Assembly (NCBI GenBank): GCA_011316305.1
Contig: SAUG01000030.1
Span: 744,001 to 808,000 of the forward strand
Length of the DNA: 64,000 nucleotides
DNA from: Rusavskia elegans
Taxonomy: Eukaryota > Ascomycota > Lecanoromycetes > Teloschistales > Teloschistaceae
Reading direction: 5' to 3'
Position 1 is the stretch's first letter. Every line of letters starts with the position of its first letter. The position numbers and the translations under genes are program-made. The notes under the pieces are model-generated. The model ran no database searches. It worked only from the letters and a program-made list of their open reading frames with translations, and had not been told where the DNA came from. This document shows, piece after piece, positions 48,190 through 59,221 of the stretch.

Positions 48190-48596
48190 CCAGAAGCTGA
48201 ATTCGTTTTAAAATTTCGATTTTATTAATAAAGGTATCTAGTTAGTATCTAACTTTTTTCTATCTATCTTTTATCGTTTTTATTATTTTAGAAGACTGAT
48301 TTCTAGATTTTTAAAGAATTCTGTCGGTCGTAAAAAGGACCTCAGTAGTTCGGTAAATACTTTTTAGACTAAAATAAGAAAATCCTATATAAGGTAACGA
48401 GAAGAAGTCCTATTAATATAAAATTCTCCTAGTCGCTAGAATATATATAGCAGACTTTTTAAGAGAAGATTTAGTAATTTCTAGCTTCTGGTTATTAAGT
48501 TATTTAAGAAATAAAAAAACTTTAAAACTTTTAGTCGACGGTTGGTAGGGCTTGACAGTCTTTTTTTCACTGACCAGGTTTATTTAATCTGGGGTA
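48084..48596. mobile_element. MITE with ~115-bp terminal inverted repeats and TA target duplication (Tc1/mariner-like)
   Basis: Terminal inverted repeats of about 115 bp at 48084-48198 and 48483-48596, outer sequence CCCCAGATTAAATAAACC, flanked on both sides by TA. The arms differ by one A in an A7/A8 run and a few changes, nearly all transitions. Three differences are CpA in the left arm against TpA in the right arm (reading inward), as RIP would give. The 280-bp core is AT-rich without ORF, so the element is non-autonomous. TA duplications are typical of Tc1/mariner elements. It sits at the 5' end of the HET gene. Confidence 0.85.
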
Positions 48597-48875
48597 GAAA
48601 CACACAGCGCTAGCGAAGTCTGCAGCAGCAAGATACCTGATTAGATGATTGCAGACAGACCAATCATCGACGGCGGTGGAGAATATAATCTCCTCTGCGC
48701 AGATCGCTCAGCCAATGATTTTTTGAATACGGATGATTACCCGGCCACACCCCGAATGGCATGAACAGGTGAAGGGAAACAGTAAACAGGTGGACTGGTG
48801 CCAACCCGGCTCGCGGTGAACAGAATTGTTCGGACACTCTCAGCGGCTATCCCTTCGACTTGGCGGAGTGGGCAT
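48597..48875. other. Single-copy spacer between two transposons
   Basis: Normal-composition DNA. It may be the original upstream region of the HET gene: joining it to 48083 would restore the pre-insertion site. Confidence 0.4.
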
Positions 48876-48883
48876 CCGATACC
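48876..48883. repeat. 8-bp target site duplication, left copy
   Basis: CCGATACC directly before the terminal repeat; identical to 49566-49573. Confidence 0.8.
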
Positions 48884-49565
48884 TTGCCTCAGTTTTCAGA
48901 TCTCCTACGGAGGAGTATTGTAGTGGTGGTGATAAAAAAATATACTAAAAGGCTAGCGTTGCTACTAGTACTCCTCCGTAGGAGATCTGAGGTTAATTTA
49001 ATTAGTCTAATCTAGCTTTATATTCGTCGAGATAACGAAAAGTTATTCTTCGTCGTCGCTTCGACGAGAGGTTTATCTCGAGATATCTCCTCTGAAAATT
49101 ATTATCGAAGCTAGATTTCTTAAAAATCTCGCCCCGACGGCTGGTTTTAGAAGAGAATCCTCGAAATAAACCTTTTATCTCGAGGACGACGAAAAACAGC
49201 TTTTAAAGGATTTACGATCTATAGATTTTACGAAAGTTATATTTCGTCGTTACTTCGACGAAGGGTTTATCTCGAGGATTCTCTTCTAAAACCAGCCGTC
49301 GGGGCGAGATCTTTAAGAAATCTAGCCCCGACGATAGTTTTCGGAGGAGATATCTCGAGATAAACCTCTCGTCGAAGCGACGACGAAATACGATTTTCGT
49401 AAAATTACGAGTATAAAGCTAGTTAGTTTTTAGGATATTAAACTCAGACCTGCGACCGCCAGAATTTTATACCTTAAGAATATAGAGCTAGCGGGACCTA
49501 CTAGCTTCGGTGAAGTATAGCCTTTCTCCAAATTCTGGCGCGTGCAGGTCTGAGAGCTGAGGCAA
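48884..49565. mobile_element. Non-autonomous foldback element with 8-bp target duplication (hAT-like)
   Basis: 682 bp bounded by inverted ends TTGCCTCAGTTTTCAGATCT (left) and TTGCCTCAGCTCTCAGACCT (right, reverse complement), which differ only by C/T. Flanked by the perfect direct repeat CCGATACC. An 8-bp duplication points to the hAT superfamily. Inside are three foldbacks: a perfect 20-nt pair at 48898-48917 and 48969-48988, a palindrome of about 364 bp at 49036-49399, and a 25-nt pair at 49443-49467 and 49530-49554. No transposase ORF. Strong TpA/CpG and low CpA/TpG content suggests RIP. Confidence 0.85.
49036..49399. repeat. Long palindrome inside the foldback element
   Basis: Two arms of about 180 nt centred near 49218. 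Each arm itself holds two diverged copies of a unit of the form CGTCG...CTTCGACGA..GGTTTATCTCGAG. Arm differences are mostly transitions. Confidence 0.8.
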
Positions 49566-49573
49566 CCGATACC
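49566..49573. repeat. 8-bp target site duplication, right copy
   Basis: CCGATACC directly after the terminal repeat; identical to 48876-48883. Confidence 0.8.
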
Positions 49574-49801
49574 TCGATTGCCAGCCCAACCAGGATACCA
49601 ATGCATGAGATGATAGGCTTACAACAGTCGTGTCCGGGCTTTTCTGCTCACCACGAGCTTGGGTTCGACTTGCGAAGGCTCTAGCTTCACGGTTGACATG
49701 GTCGTCTTCGACTTTGAAATTCAGCTCATAAATAGCTTAGACCGAATGCCAAAAACAACGTACTGCTGGAAAAACATAATACCTTTCGCCAGCCACCGCC
49801 A

Positions 49802-50462
49802 TTACTCCGAACTGCCCTTCGGAGACTTCAAAGGCGGATGCATCTCCCTCCAAACATGCCCGGACCCCAGATGCCTCTCGCGTTTGAAATCCGGCCAGCC
49901 CAAAATTTCAAAACTACACACCTCAGTCCCATACACGTCCGCCCAAAGGCGCAGTAGCTCAAACGCCGCATACAGGTTTCCCATCGTCATGTAGGGGAAT
50001 CTCGGTTCGATGTATAAGGCGACATCATCCACCGGAAGCGTCCATTTGGCGGCCCCCCCCCCTCCTCCCCCGCCGGCCGGCCGTCAAAGGTAGGTACTCG
50101 AGAGACGGGTCCCGCTCCAGGGCGGCATTTATGGCGGTGAGAGCTTGCTGGAGGACGCGATTGACGCTACTCTTGGGTACGCGTTCGCGGTTCTGGTAAC
50201 CTTCGAAGATGAAGCCGAAGGGGCTGTGCTTCATATGGAAGGACATATGGGGATTGTCACCGGGGCGATACCCCGCCGGGAAGGGCATGGGGACGGTGTT
50301 CGGCAAAGATGCATTGTAGGCCGGTTTTTCTAGCGATAGCGGCTTTCCGGGGTCAGAGAGAGGTATAGGGATGCTTGCGGCCAAGCTGAGAGTGGAGATT
50401 AGGAGAGTAATTGGTGTCACAAAGGTGGTCGCAGAGCGACATCTCAGCCATTGCAATACCAT
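49802..50462 (-). CDS. Predicted secreted protein, frame broken at a C10 run
   Basis: From the ATG at 50462 the protein has a signal peptide (FVTPITLLISTLSLAASIPI), a Pro-rich stretch with one N-glycosylation site (NAS), then FGFIFEGYQNRERVPKSSVN and RVLQQALTAINAALERDPSL. The frame then enters G/R-rich codons at a run of ten C on the plus strand (50053-50062). The matching continuation AAKWTLPVDDVALYIEPRFP is in another frame and proceeds with YMTMGNLYAAFELLRLWADV and CSFEILGWPDF to the stop at 49802. A one-base length change in the run, real or from sequencing, would join the halves into about 220 residues. Family not recognised; it resembles the secreted protein at 62969-63961 in having two similar helical modules. 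Role unknown. Confidence 0.6.
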
Positions 50463-51245
50463 GTTCGACTCCAGTCTCCGGTTTGCAATCTTCCTGGAGA
50501 GAGAGCTGTAAATCAACAGAAAAGGAGTCGTCATTGTTGTATCTATTGTAAGCTGATTTTCAAGCGACTTACGACTCCATGGGCGCGTCGATTCGAAGTC
50601 GCGAAGATCTCTCGGCGTTGTTGCTAACGGTAGGTATCCGATATTCGAAGTCATACAGCCTGATGCCGACCTCTTACATTTATAGCACAACCGCGAGTTC
50701 TGGCCCTTCACTTGGTATGAGATGGCGGTGAACGAAAGCAGAGGACGAAGCAGAAGGAATACACCTATTCGGCGAATAGGAATCTTACAAATTATTACCA
50801 AGGTATCAACAACCTGCCCATCAACTTCGCGTCGTGGGGCGCAAAAAAAGCAACGACCCCGTCATCTCTTTGATGTTTTCTTTAAAAAAAGAACTTGACC
50901 CTATCCACAACAGGTAATTGGAATCAAAGCTCGTCCTAGTTGTCTGTAAGCGATGTGTTCTTACCGGAGATGAAGCGGCGAATTCCCCCAAGTGGCTTCG
51001 TTAATTAAAGACAGTAAAGACTTCGAAGATTTGGCTTTAGTGACCTCCAGGCTGCTTCCCCTATTTCAAATATTTGCAAGCTGCGAGGTCCCTATTTTAC
51101 TACTGGAGGGTTCTGGAGCCTCTAATACTGAAGCGATATCCATGCAGACCGAGCGGACCAAATGATTCGAGCGTTCCAAGTATAACCTACGTATGTACAT
51201 TTTAACGGAACAAGCTAGACCTACAGATGAAGTATACTGCTGCTC
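50463..51245. other. Intergenic
   Basis: About 780 bp between the secreted protein start and the KGD2 stop. The secreted-protein frame stays open up to 50801, but the signal peptide argues for the start at 50462. Nothing else seen. Confidence 0.4.
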
Positions 51246-53268
51246 CTAGCCGAGAAGCATCCGCCTCGGGTCCTCGATATACTCCTTGACCTAGAAACAC
51301 GTGAATACAAATCACGCGCTCGTATGTGAGATGACGCTTACCTTGACCAAGAAAATCACCGCTTCCCGACCGTCAAGAAGCCTGTGATCGTATGTGAGAG
51401 CTAGGTACATCATCTGACAGCAAGCCGGGTTAGCATGTCGACCAATAGGTACAATCAATATACGAACAGGACGAATCTCAACCTTGCCGTCGATGGCAAC
51501 AGGCTTCTCCTTGATGGCATGCAAGCCCAGCACAGCTAGATCGTTCATCAGTCGAGTTTTTCATTAGAGAAGAAAGTAGACATACCAGTTTGCGGGAGAT
51601 TTATGATTGGCGTTCCCATCAAGGACCCAAAGACGCCACCCTGTTCGTCTCGGTCAGTTCGATCATCAGAAATATCGCGACTATAGACTCACGTTGCTTA
51701 TTGTGAACGATCCACCAGCCATGTCCTCAATCGTCAACTTGTTGTCGCGTGCCTATGGCATGTCAGTGTAAAGGGTTTCACCCAAGTCGGACGGGGTGTT
51801 TATGCACCTTTTTACCCAGGTCGGCGATCGCTTTTTCGATGCCAACCAAATCCATCGTTTCCGCATTGCGAACCACCGGTGTCACTAGGCCTTTCTCTGT
51901 CGAGACCGCAACGCTGATGTCAACATAGTCGCGGTAGACAATGCTGTCGCCGCCATTTGGCCCTTCAATAGACGCGTTGACAGCAGGGACATCTTTCATG
52001 GCCAAGACGCAAGCTCTGGAGAAGGCGCTCATGAAGCCGAGTTTCACACCAGTCTTCTTGAGCACCTCATCCTTGTAGAGCTTCCTGAATTGCATGATGG
52101 AGGACATGTCCACCTCATTGAACGTCGTTAATGAAGCCGCAGTATTCTGTGATTGCTTCAACCGTTCTGCGATGCGCAACCTCATTCGGTTCATTTTGAC
52201 CTTTTCCGTAGTATCAGCATGTATCTCCTCCCAGTACGAAGACCTTGGCTTACTCTGTGCTCTCCTCTTCCACCTTGCGCAGCTGAGCTTCCCTCGGTCT
52301 TAGTTTCACTTGGTTTTGGAGTCGGTTTTTTCGAATCTGGAGGTTTGGGAGCTTCCTTAGGTTGCTTCGGCGGCTCCTTCTCTGACGGGCTGGTGTCACT
52401 TTTCGGAGGAGGCTTTTGCTGTTGCTTTTGTTCTTGCTTTTGGGGTTGTGAGGACGGTTGCGACTCTGATTTTTGTTCGGGCTGGCTTGATTCCTTGGCA
52501 GGTTCTGGATCGGAAGAGGTTGGTTGCTCATCTGGAGCAGCGGCTTTGGGCTCTTGAGAGGCTTTCTGTTCCCCGCCTCCTTGCGACCCTGCACCCAGCT
52601 CCAGTTTCAGCAGGTCCTGTCCTACTTGGACCGTGTCTTCTTCTTGTACCAGGAACTCTTTGATTGTGCCGGCCTGAGGTGCATTGACTGATACGTCGAT
52701 CTGCAAGAAGTGTGCCGTGAGCATATTTGGTGGACGTTGGGTCGATTGTTTTGCGGTTTACCTTGTCTGTTTCTATGGTCGCGATCTCCTCGTCCTGTTC
52801 AACATGGTCCCCAATCTCTGCTCAGCATTTTAGCGTGAAGGGCGGGCAGAGGCAGCGCCAATTTTTACGTTTTGACCATGATTTCAAGGTGCCCTCCGTA
52901 ATCGATTCTGCCATTTCCGGTACCTTGACGGTCTGGTCGGCTGAGCAGCATCAGCCATACGCTATTTGGCCCTGCAGGAGGGAACAGACCATAGAGCCGA
53001 CAACCTGTGGAAAAGCCCAAGCTGTGACTTCTGGGTCCATTGGGAACACTGGTAGTCAATCAGCAAGAGACGTCTAGCACGAGTACCTGGCAAATGACCT
53101 TCTTTGCAAAACTGCAGAGGATAATGCTTGTGCAGTCGTCGGCGTAAGGACATGGTAGCACGCGGTCAGCTTAGGTCGTATTCGTGGTGTTCGCGAGGAT
53201 AGTGGTGTTATCGGACAGTGTGGAGTTCCACATGTCCTTGACCATCTAAGACAATATCGACTTGCCAT
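51246..53268 (-). CDS. KGD2: Dihydrolipoamide succinyltransferase, E2 of 2-oxoglutarate dehydrogenase
   Basis: Mitochondrial matrix enzyme of the TCA cycle that transfers the succinyl group from lipoamide to CoA. The proposed start at 53268 ([12 protein letters not shown]) leads a Ser/Arg-rich presequence ending LQRRSFAR. The lipoyl domain reads [20 protein letters not shown] near 52920, then [18 protein letters not shown], an intron, and [20 protein letters not shown]; the lysine in ETDKIDV is lipoylated. A long Pro/Lys/Gln/Ser-rich linker (52270-52590) follows, without an E3-binding domain, as usual for this E2. The catalytic core starts [20 protein letters not shown], includes [14 protein letters not shown], and ends with [20 protein letters not shown] holding the catalytic His and Asp. 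The C-terminus is EDPRRMLLG. At least six introns; the 5'-most junction is not fully resolved. Confidence 0.92.
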
Positions 53269-53573
53269 GCTTACGCTGCCGAGGATTTGAACCGGGTCGA
53301 AGCTCACGAGGTCATAGTACGCAGGTTGAATGCGAGGTAAATATCAGAAAGCGATAGCTTGCAGGAGACGTTGGAGTACTGCGGAGAATTGACCAATCGG
53401 ATACATGGCGTTGACGTTACCTAAGCGCTCTACTGTGACCTCCTCTAAACCACCCTCACTGAAGGGCTTTGCTTGCGAAGATCATTCGAAAATTCTGGGA
53501 CCGTCTCTTTTCTGAGCAGCTGTGGACACATGCGCATGAATCTGTGACAACAAAAATCAGCCACGACGGTCCA
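53269..53573. promoter_or_regulatory. Shared 5' region of KGD2 and NDUFB9
   Basis: About 305 bp between divergent starts of two mitochondrial energy-metabolism genes. A shared regulator is plausible but no site is named. Confidence 0.4.
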
Positions 53574-54089
53574 ATGGCGAGTACGCCAGCTGTAGCGTGA
53601 GCGCAAAGGCCTATTAATCCCCGATCATCGCTGACAGAAGCCTGTAGTTCGCTTTACCGTCGGTGCCTCAAGCTCTCCCTCGACTGGGCAGTCCATCGGT
53701 ACATCTGGAGGGGACAGGCTGTATACATACGATCCCTTTTCGATGCGAACAAGCACATCCGGGAACCACGGCAGCAGCGAGTAAATCCCACCAGGAGTTC
53801 TACATTACATTTGGCGCTTTGTCAATAACAATATGTCAGGCTTTGTTCCAGGAGGCCGAGCAGTTGCTTGAGACGTGGAAGCACCCAGATCCTTACAAGC
53901 CTCCAACGGCCCCTGGAGGTATGCGCTTGTTGGCATGCTTTATCAATGTCAATAGCTAATGGATGCTGTAGGGTCGAAATTCGAGAGAAACATTCCAGCA
54001 CCGATATTAGACCGTATGTCTTGCGACTGACGCTCGACTGGGCAATGACAGCTAATAGATTTCCAGCTCCGCCGCACATGACACTGTGA
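53574..54089 (+). CDS. Complex I LYR subunit NDUFB9 (B22) homologue
   Basis: Accessory subunit of mitochondrial NADH:ubiquinone oxidoreductase. Five small exons: 53574-53596, 53648-53780, 53840-53918, 53972-54013 and 54067-54089. Joined, they give MASTPAVASLYRRCLKLSLD, then WAVHRYIWRGQAVYIRSLFD, ANKHIREPRQQR, ALFQEAEQLLETWKHPDPYK, and PPTAPGGSKFERNIPAPILD with the end PPPHMTL. The LYR motif, the W-RGQ block, the R-PRQQR helix and the HPDPY-PPTAPGGSK-ERN-PAP tail are the NDUFB9 signature. All splice sites are GT-AG and all frames close. About 108 residues, the usual fungal size. No single long ORF marks this gene, so it is easily missed. Confidence 0.9.
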
Positions 54090-54666
54090 CACTTTCATCA
54101 AAAATCTGTCCTGCAGTGCTCCTAGAAATGATCACTCCCCAATAGGTCACATAATGGGCGATCTGTACATAGCGTTTGGCGTTTGGTCTGTGTGGTTTCC
54201 TTCGTCGGGAGTCTTCGAAATCAATTCCTTTAGCTCTCTTGCATAGGGCCAAGACCTTCAGATGTGGTGTGTCGAATGAAAAGTTTGTCATACCGCAAGA
54301 TCTTACGTTTGAAGATAATGAAGCCGATCGAGAAGTGCAAGCAGCGACGGAGCCAGCCAGCACAGTAGAATTGATGTAAACTCGCACTTTCGAAGCCATT
54401 CCGCAACAAAAAATCAGAGTAGGAGGCGAAAATCTGATGTTCGTCAAACGTTTTCCATAGCAAACTTCACACGATCACGTTCCTTCGAGAAGAAAAGACA
54501 TGGAGGTGATTATCAGATGTTAATTTGAATCATGTCATTGCTGCGACATAATGTACATGCCGACCTTGTCGAAAGCCATAAGGCTTGATACCCCGAAACC
54601 CCTTGTCATGTAAGACCAGCAAAAAAACCATAGCCCCAGTGCACGCCGAAAGAAGAAAAACAAGCT
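54090..54666. other. Intergenic between convergent NDUFB9 and H2A
   Basis: ORFs here (for example 54052-54447 minus) show no family features. Should hold the H2A 3' end. Confidence 0.35.
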
Positions 54667-55254
54667 CTAAAGCTCTTGGCTAGCACCCTTGCCACCCTTG
54701 CCTGTGGTCTTCTTGGGCAGGAGGTTCTGGTGAATGTTGGGGAGGACACCGCCCTGGGCGATGGTTACGTGCCCCAGAAGCTTGTTCAACTCCTCGTCGT
54801 TGCGGATGGCCAACTGGAGATGACGGGGGATGATACGCGTCTTCTTGTTGTCACGGGCAGCGTTGCCGGCCAATTCGAGGATTTCAGCAGCGAGGTATTC
54901 CAACACAGCGGCGAGATAGACGGGAGCACCTAATAATGTCAGCATGCGAAACACATCAATGGAACCTGGCGGACATACCAGCACCAACACGTTGAGCGTA
55001 GTTGCCTTTTCGTAACAGACGGTGAACACGGCCGACTGGGAATGCGAGACCGGCTTTGGATGAGCGACTGTAAACCATCTTAGCAAAGCTCTCGATGATC
55101 CGTCAAAGTTTCAAAACAACGCGACAATCCACCAATAAAAATCGCATGAAGAGAACGCGCAAAAAGACTGAAGTTCTGAACATGCAGACGGGATTACTCA
55201 CGATTGGGCGGACTTGCTGCCGCTGGCCTTGCCTCCTGATTTGCCTCCAGTCAT
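54667..55254 (-). CDS. Histone H2A
   Basis: Core histone. The ATG at 55254 gives [18 protein letters not shown], an intron follows (GTGAGT donor), then [20 protein letters not shown] and [20 protein letters not shown] (second intron after GAG). The fold continues [60 protein letters not shown]. The tail ends in SQEL, the SQ-acidic-hydrophobic motif phosphorylated after DNA breaks, so this canonical fungal H2A also serves as H2A.X. It is divergent from H2B. Confidence 0.97.
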
Positions 55255-55759
55255 TTTGATGGGATTTGGATGGATTTGGAGATTGGAGTGAGAATTGGGC
55301 TGGAGATGACGTTGGATGCGATGGATTGAGTTGCGTGCGAGGTGTGAGTGATGCTGGATGGATGAATGGTAAAAGAAGAGGGTGCTGGGGCGGATGGGAT
55401 TTAAGTAGTCAGGGCGCGCCAGCGATGATCTGAACGGTCAACTCGCTTAGTCAAATGACGGAAATCCAAACAAAGCGCGTAATTAATTTGAAATAATCGG
55501 TCATTTTGCGCCCGAGTTCCCCTCACCACTAGCGTCCACAGCCCCTCGCGTACTGTAATTTACGTCCAACGCGCCAAGCATCGAAGGCGCTAAACAATCA
55601 CGGCCTTGCGCCAACGAGTATAAGTCCACTTGCCCGCCCATCTTTCTTTCCCGACCTGCTTCTTCCATCCATCTATCCACCAACAAAGATCCATACTCAC
55701 TTGCGCATCCATTCCAGCTTTTCAACCTCACAACCACATCCACTTTTCAAATCTCTCTA
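55255..55759. promoter_or_regulatory. Bidirectional H2A/H2B promoter
   Basis: 505 bp between divergent histone starts, the standard arrangement for co-ordinate S-phase expression. Contains an AT-rich GTAATTAATTTGAAATAATC core near 55479-55498 and TTTGCGCCCG next to it. C/T-rich leader sequence (55640-55755) precedes H2B. Confidence 0.7.
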
Positions 55760-56358
<599 letters not shown>

Positions 56359-56804
56359 GCTCTTCCTTCCATCGGCATTGGGTGCCTGTCCTCCGTGGGG
56401 TATGAGATATCAAAGGGGTTGAGCGAGAAGGCGTGGATTTCTTCGGTGTTTGAGGGTTTCTAATGCGTTATGGGCCGGCTTGCTTTGAGCCTGAGGGTTT
56501 GCATCCGGGGCGAACTTGGCTGTACAATACCAACAATCAGCAAGCAAGCAAATGATGAATATTTACCACGAGCTTTACCTCTATTTTCCAGATCTGCTTT
56601 CATCGTCAATGATCTTCTCTGCGCACTTTGCAGGTCTTGCTCAAAATGTGATTTTGAATAATGCCTTGAATTCGCCATGGCAAATCAACGAATCCCATGC
56701 AAGTCACGCGTTTGAAAGTGCAAGTATTACAAGCTCCAATCCTCAAGTGACTGCGCTTCTCTAAGCCTGTTCCTGTATCAACGAAATCTGTTTCGCGGGG
56801 CATA
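56359..56804. other. Intergenic between convergent H2B and ATG4
   Basis: 446 bp of 3' flank. No supported gene. Confidence 0.4.
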
Positions 56805-58300
56805 TCATGACGTTGGCCGTTCAATCAACTCCCCATCGCCTTCGTCCTCATCATCATCAAGCGTCTCAACCTCGTCCACAGCGCCCGGACGTTCTGCAAC
56901 TTGACCAATCATCATGGGTTCTTTATCCGCGACATGAACCACAGGTTTACCCGGAACATCCGTCACTCTCCTCCGCCAGTCGTCCCAATCGCTTCTATCA
57001 CGGATCAAAAATCCAATCAGCATGCTGGGATCCATTTCTTGTATCGGGATGCGGCGTAATCTACGGGTATGGCAGGAGTCGATATCTTCTTTGCTGTATT
57101 CATCGACGTTGCTGTATCGGGGTAATGCTTGTCGTGGTTGGTGTGGGTCGAGGAAGAAAAAGCTGTCGCCTTGATGGCCGACGAAGTAATGGGAAGAGGA
57201 TGGTCGACCGCTGTATCATCGCGTCAGAGAAAGGGCTGTCTCTTGAATAGAGTGTGGGAGCTACTACTTACCCTGCGATGCCCACAGATTGCGGAAGTTG
57301 TAGTGATGCCTTGAGTGCCTCCCAATATGCCGGGGTTACACGGTCGATGCCCAGTCGAATCCCGACAAGGACGAGGGTCGGAGTGAATTTTCCCTCGCTC
57401 GAAGTCGCTAATGAGAGGAGTCTATCCTCGTAGACGTCCGCACCGTCACCGTTTATGTAGACTTTGAGATCCCTCGCTGATGGTTGGGAAAGGGCTCTAT
57501 CCCACACTCAGTCTCCAGTGATCATTCCTCAAAAAGGAACTCACTGTATGCATCTTGCGGTCGCAGAGGGCCCAAACCATTCTCCGGGGTGCTTGCCGCA
57601 AGCTGAAGCCCCATGTTCAACGAATTTGTGTATCGAGAAAGGAGCACCCGGGTCGTCGGCGAATAGACTGAGCACTTCCCTTTCCTCACGCCGTTGCATG
57701 CCTCGTCTCCAATCTGCGCTGCGGTCAGAAACTCGTCCAGTAGAGAAAAGAGGGATATGTCGCGCCTCTCCCCAGCCGTAATGTTACCAGTGCGTTTGCC
57801 AACAAACTTTGCCCCGACCGAATCATACATCCCCAGCCGGTGTCCGAAGTGAACCCTCCTTGATCCACCAGCTGGCTGCGTAAGCGTACTGCGAATGTCA
57901 TCGAGGCTGATGCGTTTGGAGCGTCAGATCGGCGGATGTTGGGGAAGTTGGAGCGGTAGGTCATCCATATTCGAGACTCGAAGTCGTCTAGGAACTCTGA
58001 AGGCCATTCTCGGTCTTCCGTGCGTGATGCGATCGGCGGTGTGGGTGCCTTGGTCTCCCCATCGGCTGGTTTGTGCTCTGGGGTGTTTGACTGGGGCGCA
58101 TTTTCTGGTGTAGTCGCGGCATGGCCACTCTCCTCCGACCCTTGGTTTGTTCTTGATGTATCTATATCTTTTCTGGGTTGTGCATCGTAACATCGGCCCA
58201 GACACCAGATGGGAGAGTCTGAAGGGTCGTCATTTTTGGGTTCGGGATCCCAGAAGTACTGCACTATTCGCTTGTAGCCCCCGAAATCCTTGCCCGACAT
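56805..58300 (-). CDS. ATG4: Autophagy cysteine protease Atg4
   Basis: Processes the C-terminus of Atg8 for lipidation and later delipidates it. The ATG at 58300 gives [20 protein letters not shown], the fungal Atg4 N-terminus, then [10 protein letters not shown] Pro/Glu-rich insert follows (58000-58150). [20 protein letters not shown] and [20 protein letters not shown] come next; the Cys in GWGC is catalytic (near 57825). After introns come [20 protein letters not shown] near 57330 and [19 protein letters not shown] near 57120, with catalytic Asp and His in [24 protein letters not shown] and an acidic tail ([13 protein letters not shown]) end at 56805. The acidic tail may hold the Atg8-interacting motif. 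At least three introns. Confidence 0.93.
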
Positions 58301-58637
58301 ATCCTACAGAAATCAACAAGGTTGTGGAAGAAGCAGAGGATCCAGGGTCGGAACAATCTATTGATGGCGATCACTTTAGGCAGCCTCGAGCCTCTTGCTA
58401 CAAACGTTGGCACTCTTCTTGAGCCAGTAAGACGAACAGTACCAAGGATGATCGCGGTTCCAGGTCAAGAGACTGCTAGAGATGCCGATGAGAAGGTATC
58501 AGAGGAGACGACGGCTCATAGGGCCTGTCTGGTCATCATAGACTGTTGCTAATCATGAGCTCTTGTTGTAAGCTCCGTTGCAAAGTACGGTGATATGAGT
58601 TACGACTTGCACGACAGAGCTATCAAATGCTAGGTAG
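58301..58637. promoter_or_regulatory. ATG4 5' flank
   Basis: No further motif recognised. Short ORFs only. Confidence 0.35.
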
Positions 58638-59028
58638 CTAACAGCTTAGAACAAGGACAGGAGGGGATCGGAGTTGCAATTTCAGCAAAAGGAGCTCCCT
58701 GCCCTTGCTGTCACCAAACACGCTCAAACACCACATGACGGCGCCTTCACCAGGCTTTAAGCGGAGATAATCTCCAGTCTTGGCATCAATACCTACGTAC
58801 TCTATTCTTGACCGCAATCTCTGAATTCTCAGCATACTGCCATTTTTCGTACTGTCTTTCATAACGTGGAGCAGCTCGAAGGGACACGCTGAGTCCGAGG
58901 GTTAGCGAAGTCACCATCGCACTAGGCAAGATCATATTCGACATCTGGCTGGGAACGCAGTATCTCCAATCGTTGTCAAAAAGTTTCCACTTGCCACATT
59001 CTTTCAACGTACGCACCAGCAAGAGCAA
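58638..59028 (-). other. Possible small gene or relic, unrecognised
   Basis: Two overlapping minus-strand frames look partly coding. One is KLFDNDWRYCVPSQMSNMIL and ERQYEKWQYAENSE (59028-58790). The other is YVGIDAKTGDYLRLKPGEGA with VMWCLSVFGDSKGRELLLLK (58800-58640). No convincing intron joins them, so this is either a frameshifted relic or chance. Confidence 0.25.
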
Positions 59029-59221
59029 GTCATACTTGTATCAGCCCTCGTATCTGACAAGAGCATTTCAAGAGCAGTCTATTTGTGATTTTGTGTTTCC
59101 ACAACCTGCTGCCATACTAGAGCCCTCTTCTTCTTTACGTTTCTTTCGACGTACTCTCGATGGCCGCTTTCGGCTCATAGTAAAGAGCAACAGCCGAAAG
59201 CCAAAAGCTTTCAACACCCAA
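59029..59221. promoter_or_regulatory. SQS1 5' flank
   Basis: Short region before the SQS1 start; C/T-rich leader-like sequence near 59100-59150. Confidence 0.3.

Noticed and set aside
48084..49573. CRISPR-like or tandem array reading of the repeated units
   Set aside because: The repeats are inverted and transposon-bounded in a eukaryotic genome; there are no regular spacers.
54052..54447. 131-codon minus-strand ORF overlapping the end of NDUFB9
   Set aside because: No family features; it overlaps the last exons of a well-supported gene.
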